Part shown: piece after piece, positions 56,310 through 64,000 of the stretch
How the letters are laid out: every line of letters begins with the position of its first letter
Numbering within the stretch: the stretch's first letter is position 1
NCBI GenBank assembly: GCA_035762175.1
Contig: DASTPP010000171.1
Span: forward strand, 71,962-135,961
Length of the DNA stretch: 64,000 bases
Source of the DNA: DASTPP01 sp035762175
Lineage (GTDB): Bacteria; Myxococcota_A; Polyangia; Polyangiales; Polyangiaceae
Direction: 5' to 3'
Translations under genes and position numbers: made by a program
The notes under the pieces: model-generated
The model's input: only the letters and a program-made list of their open reading frames with translations
Database searches by the model: none
Told to the model about the DNA's origin: nothing

Positions 56310-56331
56310 AAACAGTCTTGACTGACTGTTT
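56310..56331. promoter_or_regulatory. Candidate TetR operator
   Basis: AAACAGTC-TTGACT-GACTGTTT is a perfect 8-bp-arm dyad 25 bp before the tetR start. The central TTGACT resembles a -35 hexamer, so a bound dimer would block transcription of tetR and the coupled downstream gene. It is the most AT-rich segment locally. Confidence 0.65.
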
Positions 56332-56356
56332 CTGCGGGGGTAGGCCGTCGAGGGTC

Positions 56357-57025
56357 ATGAGCCCGGTCGTGGCGTTGCGACGAACCCAGCAAGAGCGGCG
56401 CGAAGAGACGCGCCGGGCGCTGCTCGACGCGGCCGTCGCGAGCCTGCTCGAGGTCGGCTACGCGCGCACGACGACGCTCGAGGTGCAAAAGCGCGCGGGC
56501 GTCTCGCGCGGGGCGCTCTTGCACCACTTTCCGTCGAAGGCGCAGCTGCTCGCGGCGGCGATCGAGCACGTGGTGCGCATACGGGGGGCCGAGCTCGAGC
56601 GGCGCCTTGCGGCGATGCCGGCGGGCGGGGCGCGGGCGGGCGCGGCGCTCGATCTTTTGTGGGACGTGTACGCCGACCCGCACATCCAGGTCTCGATCGA
56701 GCTCTGGGCGGCCGCGCGCACCGACGCCGAGCTGCACGGGGCGCTCATCGGGCAAGAGCGGGCCTTCGGGCGCACGATGCGCTCGATCTGCCGGCAGATC
56801 TTCGGCGACGAGACGGTGGCGAGGCCGGGCTTCGACGAGGCGGTCGACGTGACGCTGCAGCTCTTGCGGGGCGCGGCGCTCACCTCGATCATGCGGCCCG
56901 ACGCGAACCGGTTCGCGCGGCTGCGCGAGGTCTGGGGGTTGGTGTTGTCGCGCTGGCTGGGCCCCGCGGGGGCGCCGGCGCCGAGTACGGAGGGCGACGA
57001 AGATGGCGAACGAACTTCGATTTGA
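56357..57025 (+). CDS. TetR/AcrR family regulator
   Basis: This 222-residue protein has an N-terminal TetR helix-turn-helix: RRALLDAAVASLLEVGYART, TTLEVQKRAGVSRGALLHHF and PSKAQLLAAAIEHV, then a ligand-binding helical domain (residues 75-210). Its gene overlaps the multifunctional beta-oxidation enzyme by 23 bp, so it probably controls that unit in response to a fatty acyl or related ligand. ATG 56357 is chosen because an earlier in-frame start would place the operator inside the coding region. Confidence 0.9.
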   Translation: MSPVVALRRTQQERREETRRALLDAAVASLLEVGYARTTTLEVQKRAGVSRGALLHHFPSKAQLLAAAIEHVVRIRGAELERRLAAMPAGGARAGAALDLLWDVYADPHIQVSIELWAAARTDAELHGALIGQERAFGRTMRSICRQIFGDETVARPGFDEAVDVTLQLLRGAALTSIMRPDANRFARLREVWGLVLSRWLGPAGAPAPSTEGDEDGERTSI

Positions 57026-59966
57026 CGGCCGCGTCGCGGTCATCACCGGCGCGGGCGGCGGCCTCGGGCGGGCCTACGCGCTCTTGCTCGCCGCGCGCGG
57101 CGCGCGCGTCGTGGTCAACGATCTCGGCGGCGCGTTCAAGGGCGGCGGCGCCTCGAGCGAGGCGGCCGACAAGGTCGTCGCCGAGATCAAGGCGGCCGGG
57201 GGCACCGCCGTCGCGAACTACGACTCGGTCGAGCAGGGCGACAAGATCGTGCAGACCGCGCTCGACTCGTTCGGCCAGCTCGACATCATCGTCAACAACG
57301 CCGGCATCTTGCGCGACGTCACCTTCCAGAAGATGACGCACGACGACTGGGACATGATCCGCCGCGTCCACCTCGACGGCGCCTTCAAGGTCACCCACGC
57401 CGCCTGGCCGCACCTGCGCGACCGCAAGTACGGCCGCATCATCAACACCTCGTCGGCCGCCGGCATCTACGGCAACTTCGGCCAGGTCAACTACGCGACG
57501 GCCAAGCTCGGCCTCGTCGGCTTCACCTACGCCCTCGCGCTCGAGGGCAAGAAGAACAACGTGCATGTCAACGCCATCGCGCCCATCGCCGGCTCGCGCA
57601 TGACCGAGACGGTGCTGCCGCCCGACCTGCTCGAGGCGCTCAAGCCCGAGTACGTCGCCTCGCTCGTCGCCTGGCTCTGCCACGAAGACTGCGACGAGAC
57701 CGGCGGGCTCTTCGAGGTCGGCGGCGGCTACTACGCCAAGCTGCGCCGCGAGCGCGCCCGCGGCAAGACCTTCCGGCTCGGCAAGCCCGTCAGCCCCGAG
57801 GCCCTGCGCGCCGCCTGGGGCGAGGTCACCTCGTTCGAGCGGGCCGAGCACCCCGACTCGATCAACGCCTCGATGGAGCCGGTGCTCTCCAACGTCTCGG
57901 CCGGCCCCGGCAAGGGCGGCAACGAGTTCATCGACGTCGATCAGGCCCTCGGCTACGAGTACCCCGAGGTGCGCACGAGCTACGACGAGCGCGACCTCGC
58001 GCTCTACGCGCTCGCCGTCGGCGCCGCCAAAGACCCGCTCGACCAGGCCGGCCTCGGCCTCGTCTACGAGCGGCACGGCGAGGGCTTCAAGCCCCTGCCG
58101 ACCTACGCCGTCGTGCCCGCCCTCGCCGCCGTCTTCAAGCTCGCCGAAGAGGGCAAGAGCGCCCCGGGCCTCAACTTCGGCTTCGACCGCATTCTGCACG
58201 GCGAGCAGGCGCTCGAGATTCTCGCCCCCCTGCCCCCCAAGGCCAAGCTCTCGCACCGCGCCCGCGTCAAGGCCATCTACGACAAGGGCAAGCACGCCCT
58301 GGTCGTCACCGAGATTCGAACCTTCGACGACGCGGGCCGCGAGCTCGCCCGCAACGAGACCACCACCTTCATTCGCGGCGCCGGCGGCTGGGGCGGCGAG
58401 CGCGGCCCTTCGAACGAGGGCCCCGGCGTGCCCGAGCGCGCCCCCGACCAGACCCGCGAAGATCAGACCGCCCCCAACCAGGCCCTGCTCTACCGCCTGA
58501 CCGGCGACTGGAACCCCCTCCACGCCGACCCCGGCTTCGCCCAGGGCTTCGGCTTCGAGCGGCCCATCTTGCACGGGCTCTGCACCTACGGCTTCGCCGG
58601 CCGACACCTCGTCGAGGCCTTCGCCCCGAAGCGCGACCCGCGCTATTTGAAGTCGATGCGCGCGCGCTTCGCCGACAGCGTCTTCCCCGGCGAGACCCTC
58701 GTCACCGAAATGTGGAAAGACGGCGAGACCGGCGTGCGCTTTCAGGTGCGCGCCAAAGAGCGCAACAAGATCGTGCTCTCGGGCGGGCACGCCGAGTTCT
58801 TCCGCGAGCTGCCCAAAGAGGCCCCCAAGCCCGCCGCCGCGCCCGCCCAGGGCCCCGCCGCCGCGCCGGGCAAGCCCACCAGCGCCGGCGTGTTCGCCGC
58901 CATCGGCCAGCACGTCGCCGCGCACCCCGAGCTCGCGGCGAAGATCAAGAAGGTGTTCCAGTTCCGGCTGAGCGACCCCGATAGCGTGTGGACATTGGAC
59001 CTGCAATCGAACTCGGTCGCCGCGGGCGAGACCGCCGCCGCCCAGTGCACCCTCGCCATGACCGACGCCGACTTCGTGGCGATGGCCTCGGGGCAGGCCG
59101 ACGCGATGAAGCTCTTCTCGACCGGCAAGCTCAAGATTTCGGGCGACGTCATGGCCTCGCAGAAGCTCGGCTTCTTGAAAGACGTCGACCTCAAGTCGGC
59201 CTCGGCGCCGGCCGCGGCCCCCGCCCCCGCCGCCGCAGCGGGCGGGCCCTCGAGCGCGGGCATCTTCGCCGCCATCGGCAAGCACGTGGCGTCGAAGCCC
59301 GAGATCGCCGCCAAGGTGAAGAAGGTGTTCCAGTTCCGGCTGAGCGGGCCCGACAGCGTGTGGACGCTGAACCTCCAAGACGCCCCGGGCTCGGTCGCCG
59401 AGGGCGAGACGGCGCCCGCGCAGTGCACGCTCTCGATGAGCGACGCCGACTTCGTGGCGATGGCCTCGGGGCAGGCCGACGCGATGAAGCTCTTCTCGAC
59501 CGGCAAGCTCAAGATTTCGGGCGACGTCATGGCCTCGCAGAAGCTCGGCTTCTTGAAAGACGTCGACGTGAAGTCGGCCGCGAGCGCCCCGGCCCCCGCC
59601 GCCGCGCCGAAGGCCGCGGCCGCCGCGCCCAAGGCGGCCGCCGAGCCCGCGGCGCCCAAGGTCTTCGCCGCGCTCGCCAAGCGCCTGGCCGAGGCGCCCG
59701 CGCTCGCCCGCGAGCTCGACGCGCTCGTGCAGATCAAGGTGGCCGAGCCCGACGCCCGCTGGGTCATCGACGCCCGGAAGGCGCCCGCCACGGTCGCCGA
59801 GGGCGAGTCGAACGACGCCGTCGCCACCGTCACGCTGCGCGACGAAGATCTCGCCGAGCTCGCCCGCGGCGCCTCGGCCCAGACGCTCTACCAACGCGGC
59901 CGGCTGCGGGTCGACGGCGACGTCCGGGTCGCCCACCGCCTCGGCCTCTTCAAGGGCCTCATCTGA
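57003..59966 (+). CDS. Multifunctional beta-oxidation enzyme (MFE-2 type): SDR + hydratase + three SCP2 domains
   Basis: This 987-residue protein has an SDR dehydrogenase (about 1-300; TGAGGGLGRAY, NNAG, Tyr164 and Lys168 in YATAK). Two hot-dog halves follow, with the R-specific hydratase motif YRLTGDWNPLHADP near 497-511. Three SCP2 sterol-carrier domains occupy about 625-731, 750-858 and 884-987, joined by Ala/Pro linkers. The order matches peroxisomal MFE-2 (HSD17B4), which normally has one SCP2 domain. It would hydrate 2-enoyl-CoA and oxidise the 3R-hydroxyacyl-CoA. SCP2 domains 1 and 2 share a 126-bp stretch that looks identical by eye. Confidence 0.93.
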   Translation: MANELRFDGRVAVITGAGGGLGRAYALLLAARGARVVVNDLGGAFKGGGASSEAADKVVAEIKAAGGTAVANYDSVEQGDKIVQTALDSFGQLDIIVNNAGILRDVTFQKMTHDDWDMIRRVHLDGAFKVTHAAWPHLRDRKYGRIINTSSAAGIYGNFGQVNYATAKLGLVGFTYALALEGKKNNVHVNAIAPIAGSRMTETVLPPDLLEALKPEYVASLVAWLCHEDCDETGGLFEVGGGYYAKLRRERARGKTFRLGKPVSPEALRAAWGEVTSFERAEHPDSINASMEPVLSNVSAGPGKGGNEFIDVDQALGYEYPEVRTSYDERDLALYALAVGAAKDPLDQAGLGLVYERHGEGFKPLPTYAVVPALAAVFKLAEEGKSAPGLNFGFDRILHGEQALEILAPLPPKAKLSHRARVKAIYDKGKHALVVTEIRTFDDAGRELARNETTTFIRGAGGWGGERGPSNEGPGVPERAPDQTREDQTAPNQALLYRLTGDWNPLHADPGFAQGFGFERPILHGLCTYGFAGRHLVEAFAPKRDPRYLKSMRARFADSVFPGETLVTEMWKDGETGVRFQVRAKERNKIVLSGGHAEFFRELPKEAPKPAAAPAQGPAAAPGKPTSAGVFAAIGQHVAAHPELAAKIKKVFQFRLSDPDSVWTLDLQSNSVAAGETAAAQCTLAMTDADFVAMASGQADAMKLFSTGKLKISGDVMASQKLGFLKDVDLKSASAPAAAPAPAAAAGGPSSAGIFAAIGKHVASKPEIAAKVKKVFQFRLSGPDSVWTLNLQDAPGSVAEGETAPAQCTLSMSDADFVAMASGQADAMKLFSTGKLKISGDVMASQKLGFLKDVDVKSAASAPAPAAAPKAAAAAPKAAAEPAAPKVFAALAKRLAEAPALARELDALVQIKVAEPDARWVIDARKAPATVAEGESNDAVATVTLRDEDLAELARGASAQTLYQRGRLRVDGDVRVAHRLGLFKGLI

Positions 59967-60056
59967 GCCCGCCCGACGCCCCGGGGCCGAGCGCCGGCCC
60001 CCGGGGCGCCCCTCGCGTTCGCACCATCGGTTCGCACAGTCTCTCGGAGGTTTCCC

Positions 60057-61238
60057 ATGGGTCGCAGGGTCAACGTCATCGGCGTCGGCATGGTCAAGTT
60101 CGCCAAGCCGGGCGCGAGCGACGATTACAACGTGATGGCGGGCAACGCCGCGCGCGCGGCGCTCGCCGACGCCGGCGTCGAGTACAAAGACGTCGAGCAG
60201 GCGTACGTCGGCTACGTCTACGGCGACAGCACCTGCGGCCAGAAGGCGGTCTACGGCCTCGGGCTGACGGGCATCCCCGTGTTCAACGTCAACAACAACT
60301 GCTCGACCGGCTCGACCGCGCTCATGCTGGCGCGCCAGGCGGTCGAGGGCGGCCTCGTCGAGTGCGCCCTCGCCCTCGGCTTCGAGCAGATGGAGAAGGG
60401 CGCCCTCTCGTCGAAATGGACGGACCGCCCCGACCCGCTCGAGCAGCACGTCGGCGTCATGAACGACGTGCAAGGCTTCGCCCAGGCCCCGGGCGCCGCC
60501 CAGCTCTTCGGCGGCGCCGGCCGCGAATACAGGTGGAAGCACGGCACCAAGCGCGAGACCTTCGCGAAGATTCAAGAGAAGGCGCGCAAGCACGCCTCGC
60601 AGAACCCTTACGCGCTCTTCCGCGAGCTGCTCACGGTCGAAGAGGTGCTCGCCTCGCCCGAGGTCTTCGACCCGCTCACCCGCTACCAGTGCTGCCCGCC
60701 CACCTGCGGCGCCGCGGCCGCGATCGTCTGCTCGGACGACTTCGCCAAGAAGAAGGGCATCGCCAACCCGGTCTACATCGCCGCGCAGGCCATGACGACC
60801 GACTACGCCTCGAGCTTCGAAGAGAAGTCGATGATCAAGGCCGTCGGCTACGACATGGCCCGCGAGGGCGCCAAGAAGGTCTACGAGCAGGCCGGCATCG
60901 GCCCCGAAGACGTCGACGTCGTCGAGCTGCACGACTGCTTCACCGCCAACGAGCTACTTACCTACGAGGCCCTCGGCCTGTGCAAGGAGGGCGAGGCCGA
61001 AAAGTTCATCTGGGACGGCGACAACACCTACGGCGGCAAGTACGTCACCAACCCCTCGGGCGGCCTGCTCTCGAAGGGCCACCCCCTCGGCGCCACCGGC
61101 CTCGCCCAGTGCACCGAGCTCGTCTGGCACCTGCGCGGCCAGGCCGAGCAGCGCCAGGTCAAGGGCGCCAAGGTCGCCCTGCAACACAACCTCGGCCTCG
61201 GCGGTGCCTGCGTCATCACGATGTACCGGCAGGCCTGA
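60057..61238 (+). CDS. Thiolase, SCPx/lipid-transfer type
   Basis: This 393-residue thiolase has the nucleophile Cys82 in NNNCSTGSTALM, VELHDCFTANELLTYEALGL with the SCPx-type His, GGLLSKGHPLGATGLAQ and the final LGGACVITMYR. SCPx-type thiolases cleave branched 3-oxoacyl-CoA, for example sterol side chains. CGGAGG precedes the ATG. It lies 90 bp after the multifunctional enzyme, whose SCP2 domains complement it functionally, since mammalian SCPx is a thiolase-SCP2 fusion. Confidence 0.92.
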   Translation: MGRRVNVIGVGMVKFAKPGASDDYNVMAGNAARAALADAGVEYKDVEQAYVGYVYGDSTCGQKAVYGLGLTGIPVFNVNNNCSTGSTALMLARQAVEGGLVECALALGFEQMEKGALSSKWTDRPDPLEQHVGVMNDVQGFAQAPGAAQLFGGAGREYRWKHGTKRETFAKIQEKARKHASQNPYALFRELLTVEEVLASPEVFDPLTRYQCCPPTCGAAAAIVCSDDFAKKKGIANPVYIAAQAMTTDYASSFEEKSMIKAVGYDMAREGAKKVYEQAGIGPEDVDVVELHDCFTANELLTYEALGLCKEGEAEKFIWDGDNTYGGKYVTNPSGGLLSKGHPLGATGLAQCTELVWHLRGQAEQRQVKGAKVALQHNLGLGGACVITMYRQA

Positions 61239-61275
61239 GCCGCGCCGCCGCGCCCGTGCGGTAAGGGCGCTTTCC

Positions 61276-61306
61276 GCCCGCCTTCCCGCGCCGGGGGGCG
61301 GGCTTT
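61276..61306 (+). terminator. Possible intrinsic terminator after the thiolase gene
   Basis: GCCCGCC (61276-61282) pairs with GGCGGGC (61297-61303), followed by TTT. The stem is short and the U-tract weak. It lies 38 bp after the stop. Confidence 0.4.
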
Positions 61307-61393
61307 GTCGCGCCCCGGGTTCGATAGAGGCGCCCCGGGCAAGGCCGACGGGGCTGCTCGCGCCCCGGCGGCGTTGGCGGTAGGTTAAGCGCC

Positions 61394-61990
61394 ATGGCTC
61401 TTTCCGGCCCCGTCGCGCGCATGTCGCACGCCGAGTACCTCGAGCAGGAAGAGCGTAGCGAGACGCGGCACGAGTTCTTGCGCGGCGAGGTGTACGCGAT
61501 GTCCGGCGGCACGCCCGCGCACAGCGCGCTCGCTGCGGTGCTCATCGCCGAGCTAAGTGCGGCCTTGCGAGGCAAGCCCTGCCGCGTATTTACGTCTGAC
61601 CTGCGCGTGCACATCCCGGGCACGGGCCTGACGACTTACCCCGATCTGAGCGTGGTCTGCGGCGGCCTCGAAACGCACCCCGAAGACCCGAACGCGGTGA
61701 CCAACCCCCTCGTGCTCGTCGAAGTGCTCTCTGATTCGAGCGAGGCCTACGACCGCGGCCCCAAGGCGGCGCACTACCGCAAGCTCGCGTCGCTGCGCGA
61801 ATACTTGCTCGTGTCGCAGCGCGAGCCGCGCCTCGAGCTCTTTCGGCGCAACGAGCGCGGCATCTGGGAGCTGTACGAGGCCGGCGCCGGCGAGGCCATC
61901 GAGCTCGCCTCGCTCGGCGTGAAGCTCTCGGTCGACACCGTCTACCACGACCCCTTCGCGCCGGCCGGTGCGGCCGCGCGCCAGGGCTGA
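61394..61990 (+). CDS. Uma2 family protein (PD-(D/E)XK nuclease fold)
   Basis: This 198-residue protein has the DUF820/Uma2 pattern: HAEYLEQEERSETRHEFLRG, GEVYAMSGGTPAHSALAAVL, RVFTSDLRVHIPGTG, YPDLSVVCGG with the active-site Asp, LVLVEVLSDSSEAYDRGPKA with the ExL motif, and YRKLASLREYLLVSQ. These proteins carry a restriction-endonuclease-like fold and are numerous in cyanobacteria and myxobacteria; their role is unknown. Confidence 0.93.
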   Translation: MALSGPVARMSHAEYLEQEERSETRHEFLRGEVYAMSGGTPAHSALAAVLIAELSAALRGKPCRVFTSDLRVHIPGTGLTTYPDLSVVCGGLETHPEDPNAVTNPLVLVEVLSDSSEAYDRGPKAAHYRKLASLREYLLVSQREPRLELFRRNERGIWELYEAGAGEAIELASLGVKLSVDTVYHDPFAPAGAAARQG

Positions 61991-62397
61991 GCTAAGCCCC
62001 TCACACCGCCCCCGCGCTCCCTCAGGGGTGGCCTGCAAGCCTCTGGCGATGCCCCCTCGCCGCCCCCATTGCGGCGGCCCGTTGCCAAGGCGCATGGCAC
62101 TGAGGCATTTCTGCCACGAGACGCGCCTTGCCGCAGCGCGCCCGGGCGGCCCCGGCGGCCGGCGCGAGCCTGCGCGGTCGCGACGAAGAAGCGACGGTCA
62201 CGGGGCGGCGAGCGCGTGACGAGCCTACGACGCGGCTGCGACGGGCCCGCGAAGAAGCTGCGCTGAGCTTGCGACGAGGCGTCGGCGCGAGCGCGGCATC
62301 GACCGTGCATGGCGTTCAGACATCAACTGAACATCAACCAGCCCCGGGGTGGCTTCGATCGCACGAAGCGCCCCGAGAACGAAAAAGGAGAACCCCC
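61991..62397. other. Intergenic region, nothing recognised
   Basis: This 407-bp stretch has no supported gene. Frames through it are Arg/Ala-rich without homology-like motifs. A less GC-rich segment (CATCAACTGAACATCAACC) near 62320 and the ribosome binding site AAGGAGAA before 62398 suggest that the promoter of the small downstream gene lies here. Confidence 0.4.
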
Positions 62398-62628
62398 ATG
62401 GTTGCTCAAGTTCTACGCTTCGTCGGTGCCCGCGCGCTCGAAAAGCGCCTGCTCGGTAAGCAAGCGACCGGCTGGGCCCGCTACGGCCGCCTCGGCCTGC
62501 CCATCGGCGGCCTGCCGATGGCTGCGTACCTCGCGTGGACGAACCGCGAGCGCATCGCCTCGGCGTACCGCTGGGCGCGCGATCAGGTCACCCACCGCTC
62601 CTCGACGCCGGTCTCGGCCGGCGTGTAG
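62398..62628 (+). CDS. Small hypothetical protein
   Basis: This 76-residue protein is preceded by a strong AAGGAGAA. It reads MVAQVLRFVGARALEKRLLG, then ATGWARYGRLGLPIGGLPMA and AAYLAWTNRERIASAYRWAR. It is basic, with one weakly hydrophobic central segment (GLPIGGLPMAAYLAW) that could touch a membrane. No family is recognised. Confidence 0.65.
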   Translation: MVAQVLRFVGARALEKRLLGKQATGWARYGRLGLPIGGLPMAAYLAWTNRERIASAYRWARDQVTHRSSTPVSAGV

Positions 62629-62672
62629 GCCTGAGGCGCGAGGCCCGCGCCGCGACCGCCCGCCGGGTTGAG

Positions 62673-62744
62673 CACCGGGCGAGGCGGGCCGCGGCGCACC
62701 GGGCGAGGTGGGGCGCGGCGCACCGTGCTAGGCGGGCCGCGGCC
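62673..62744. repeat. 24-bp tandem repeat upstream of glgC
   Basis: Units starting CACCGGGCGAGG or CACCGTGCTAGG at 62673, 62697 and 62721 share GCGGG...GCGGCG. They lie between the small gene's stop (62628) and glgC. Confidence 0.8.
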
Positions 62745-62773
62745 CGGGGCGTGCATGGCGCGTCAGCGACGCC

Positions 62774-64000
62774 ATGCCGAAACGAACCCGCGTTCTCACG
62801 TTGATCTTGGCCGGCGGTACCGGCGGGCGCCTCGAGGTGCTCGCCGAAGAGCGGTCCAAGCCGGCCATGCCTTTCGGCGGCTCGTACCGCCTCATCGACT
62901 TTGCGCTCAGTAACTGCGCGCACAGCGGCCTCGACGACGTCTGGATCATCGAGCAATACCAGCCGCATTCGCTCAACGAGCACCTCGCCGGCGGGCGCCC
63001 CTGGGACCTCGACCGTACCTACGGCGGCTTGCGCCTGCTGCCCCCTTACCAGGGTCGCCAAGATCGCCAGGGCCCCCAAGACGACAAAGGTGACCAAGGC
63101 GACCAAGGCGGTGGGTTCGCCGAGGGCAATGCCGACGCGCTCTACCGCAACCGCGCCCTGCTGCGAGGCTTCGGGGCCGACGTGATCGTCGTGCTGAGCG
63201 CCGACCACGTCTACCGCCTCGACTTTCGCGACCTGCTCGACGCTCACGCGGCGCGCGGGGCCGCTTTGACCATGGTCACCACGCGCGTCCCCCGCGCAGA
63301 GGCGTCGCGCTACGGCAACGTCGTCGTGGGCGACGGCGGCCGGGTGACGGGCTTCGACTACAAGCCCGAGGCCCCGCGCTCCGACCTGGCGACGGCCGAG
63401 ATCTTCGCGTACGACGCCGGGGCGCTGCTCGACACGCTCGACGAGCTCGGCCGCGAGCTCGGCGAAGGCGCCGCGCTGCGCGACTTCGGCCACGTGCTCT
63501 TGCCGCGCTTCGTCGAGCGGGGCCGCTCGTACGCCTTCGCGCTCGAGGGCTACTGGCGCGATCTGGGCACGCCCGAGAGCTACTTCGCGGCCCACCGCGA
63601 CCTGCTCGGCGAGCGGCCGGCCTTCGATCTCGACCCGCCCGACTGGCCGGTGCTCACCCGGAAGCCCCAGCGGCGGGCGGCCCACGTCTTCGCCTCGGCG
63701 CGCCTCGACGACGCGCTCGTCGCTTCCGGCGCGCGCGTGCGCGGCGAGATCGTGCGCTCGGTGCTCGGCCCGGGCGTCGAGGTCGCGGCCGGGGCCACGG
63801 TGCGCGACGCGATCGTGCTGGCCGACGTCGTCATCGGCGAGGGGGCGACGGTCGAGGGCGCCATCGTCGACGAGGGGGTTCGCATCGGCGAGCGCGCCCG
63901 GGTCGGCGGCCCCGTGCCCGCCGAGGGGGCGAAGAACGAACGGCTCGCCCTGGTCGGCCGGGGCGCCCGCATCGACCCCGGCGCCCGCGTCGCCCCCGGC
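62774..64000 (+). CDS. glgC: Glucose-1-phosphate adenylyltransferase, 3' end outside the window
   Basis: The 409 residues visible make ADP-glucose for glycogen or maltosyl pathways. The nucleotidyltransferase motif is LTLILAGGTGGRLEVL, then ERSKPAMPFGGSYRLIDFAL, GNADALYRN, VIVVLSADHVYRLDF, GYWRDLGTPESYFAAH, and a left-handed beta-helix (VEVAAGATVRDAIV, GEGATVEGAIVDEGVRIG). An unusual insertion rich in Gly, Asp and Gln (GRQDRQGPQDDKGDQGDQGG) lies after LLPPYQ, where family members usually have a short loop. No stop is reached. Confidence 0.93.
   Translation, partial: MPKRTRVLTLILAGGTGGRLEVLAEERSKPAMPFGGSYRLIDFALSNCAHSGLDDVWIIEQYQPHSLNEHLAGGRPWDLDRTYGGLRLLPPYQGRQDRQGPQDDKGDQGDQGGGFAEGNADALYRNRALLRGFGADVIVVLSADHVYRLDFRDLLDAHAARGAALTMVTTRVPRAEASRYGNVVVGDGGRVTGFDYKPEAPRSDLATAEIFAYDAGALLDTLDELGRELGEGAALRDFGHVLLPRFVERGRSYAFALEGYWRDLGTPESYFAAHRDLLGERPAFDLDPPDWPVLTRKPQRRAAHVFASARLDDALVASGARVRGEIVRSVLGPGVEVAAGATVRDAIVLADVVIGEGATVEGAIVDEGVRIGERARVGGPVPAEGAKNERLALVGRGARIDPGARVAPG

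Noticed and set aside
56889..60932. 1347-codon open frame antisense to the TetR, multifunctional enzyme and thiolase genes
   Set aside because: Three recognisable plus-strand proteins occupy the region; the antisense frame has no signal, motif or family resemblance.
61394..61990. Uma2 protein as part of a transposon
   Set aside because: No terminal repeats, transposase or target duplication surround it; Uma2 genes are common stand-alone chromosomal genes.

Overview
The window is 64 kb of very GC-rich bacterial DNA with dense genes, many GTGA or ATGA stop/start overlaps, many lipoproteins with alanine/proline-rich linkers, a Hanks-type Ser/Thr kinase, FGE/SUMF1-like lipoproteins and a CxGxC-repeat lipoprotein. 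This style points to a soil-type Myxococcota, most likely Polyangiales. That placement is an inference from gene content, not a measured phylogeny.

Layout. 0-0.4 kb: start of an MFS transporter and a tRNA-Leu(CAA). 0.7-6.7 kb: a complete RND efflux operon (outer-membrane factor, lipoprotein adaptor, inner-membrane pump) closed by a 38-bp-arm inverted repeat. 6.8-11 kb: endonuclease/exonuclease/phosphatase, DUF6766 membrane protein, secreted hypotheticals. 11.4-14.4 kb: translation factor IF-1 coupled to an M1 aminopeptidase lipoprotein. 14.7-19 kb: membrane hypothetical, alpha/beta hydrolase, LarE, lipoprotein. 19.3-21.4 kb: envelope operon (PEGA-like lipoprotein, exported YidD-like protein, TPR protein). 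21.8-25.5 kb: Ser/Thr kinase facing a lipoprotein/PEGA pair. 25.6-26.2 kb: a non-coding block with a nested inverted repeat and a 41-bp palindromic tandem array. 26.3-34 kb: MtnB-like protein without its metal ligands, two FGE/SUMF1-like proteins, lipoprotein plus lipase-like hydrolase, an oxidase remnant and a Cys-rich lipoprotein. 34.4-40 kb: TreS-maltokinase fusion and 4-alpha-glucanotransferase; with the partial glgC at the right edge these represent glycogen/trehalose/maltose-1-phosphate metabolism. 40-51.6 kb: small acidic proteins, NADP-binding oxidoreductase, YaeQ, PKD protein, CsbD, MarR-GNAT, an OPA-type antiporter, DJ-1 and M20 peptidase. 51.7-61.2 kb: acyl-CoA synthetase, clostripain-like protease, then TetR + multifunctional beta-oxidation enzyme + SCPx-type thiolase, which form a fatty-acid or sterol side-chain oxidation unit. 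61.4-64 kb: Uma2, a small protein and glgC.

The most unusual content is not protein-coding. About ten short tandem arrays (units 13-41 bp) sit at or next to gene ends, and in four cases the stop codon itself lies inside the repeated unit. There is also a MITE-like 283-bp element with a second copy 39 kb away, REP-like hairpins with compensatory arm changes, and a palindromic array whose arms covary. No insertion sequence, prophage or CRISPR-Cas locus was seen.
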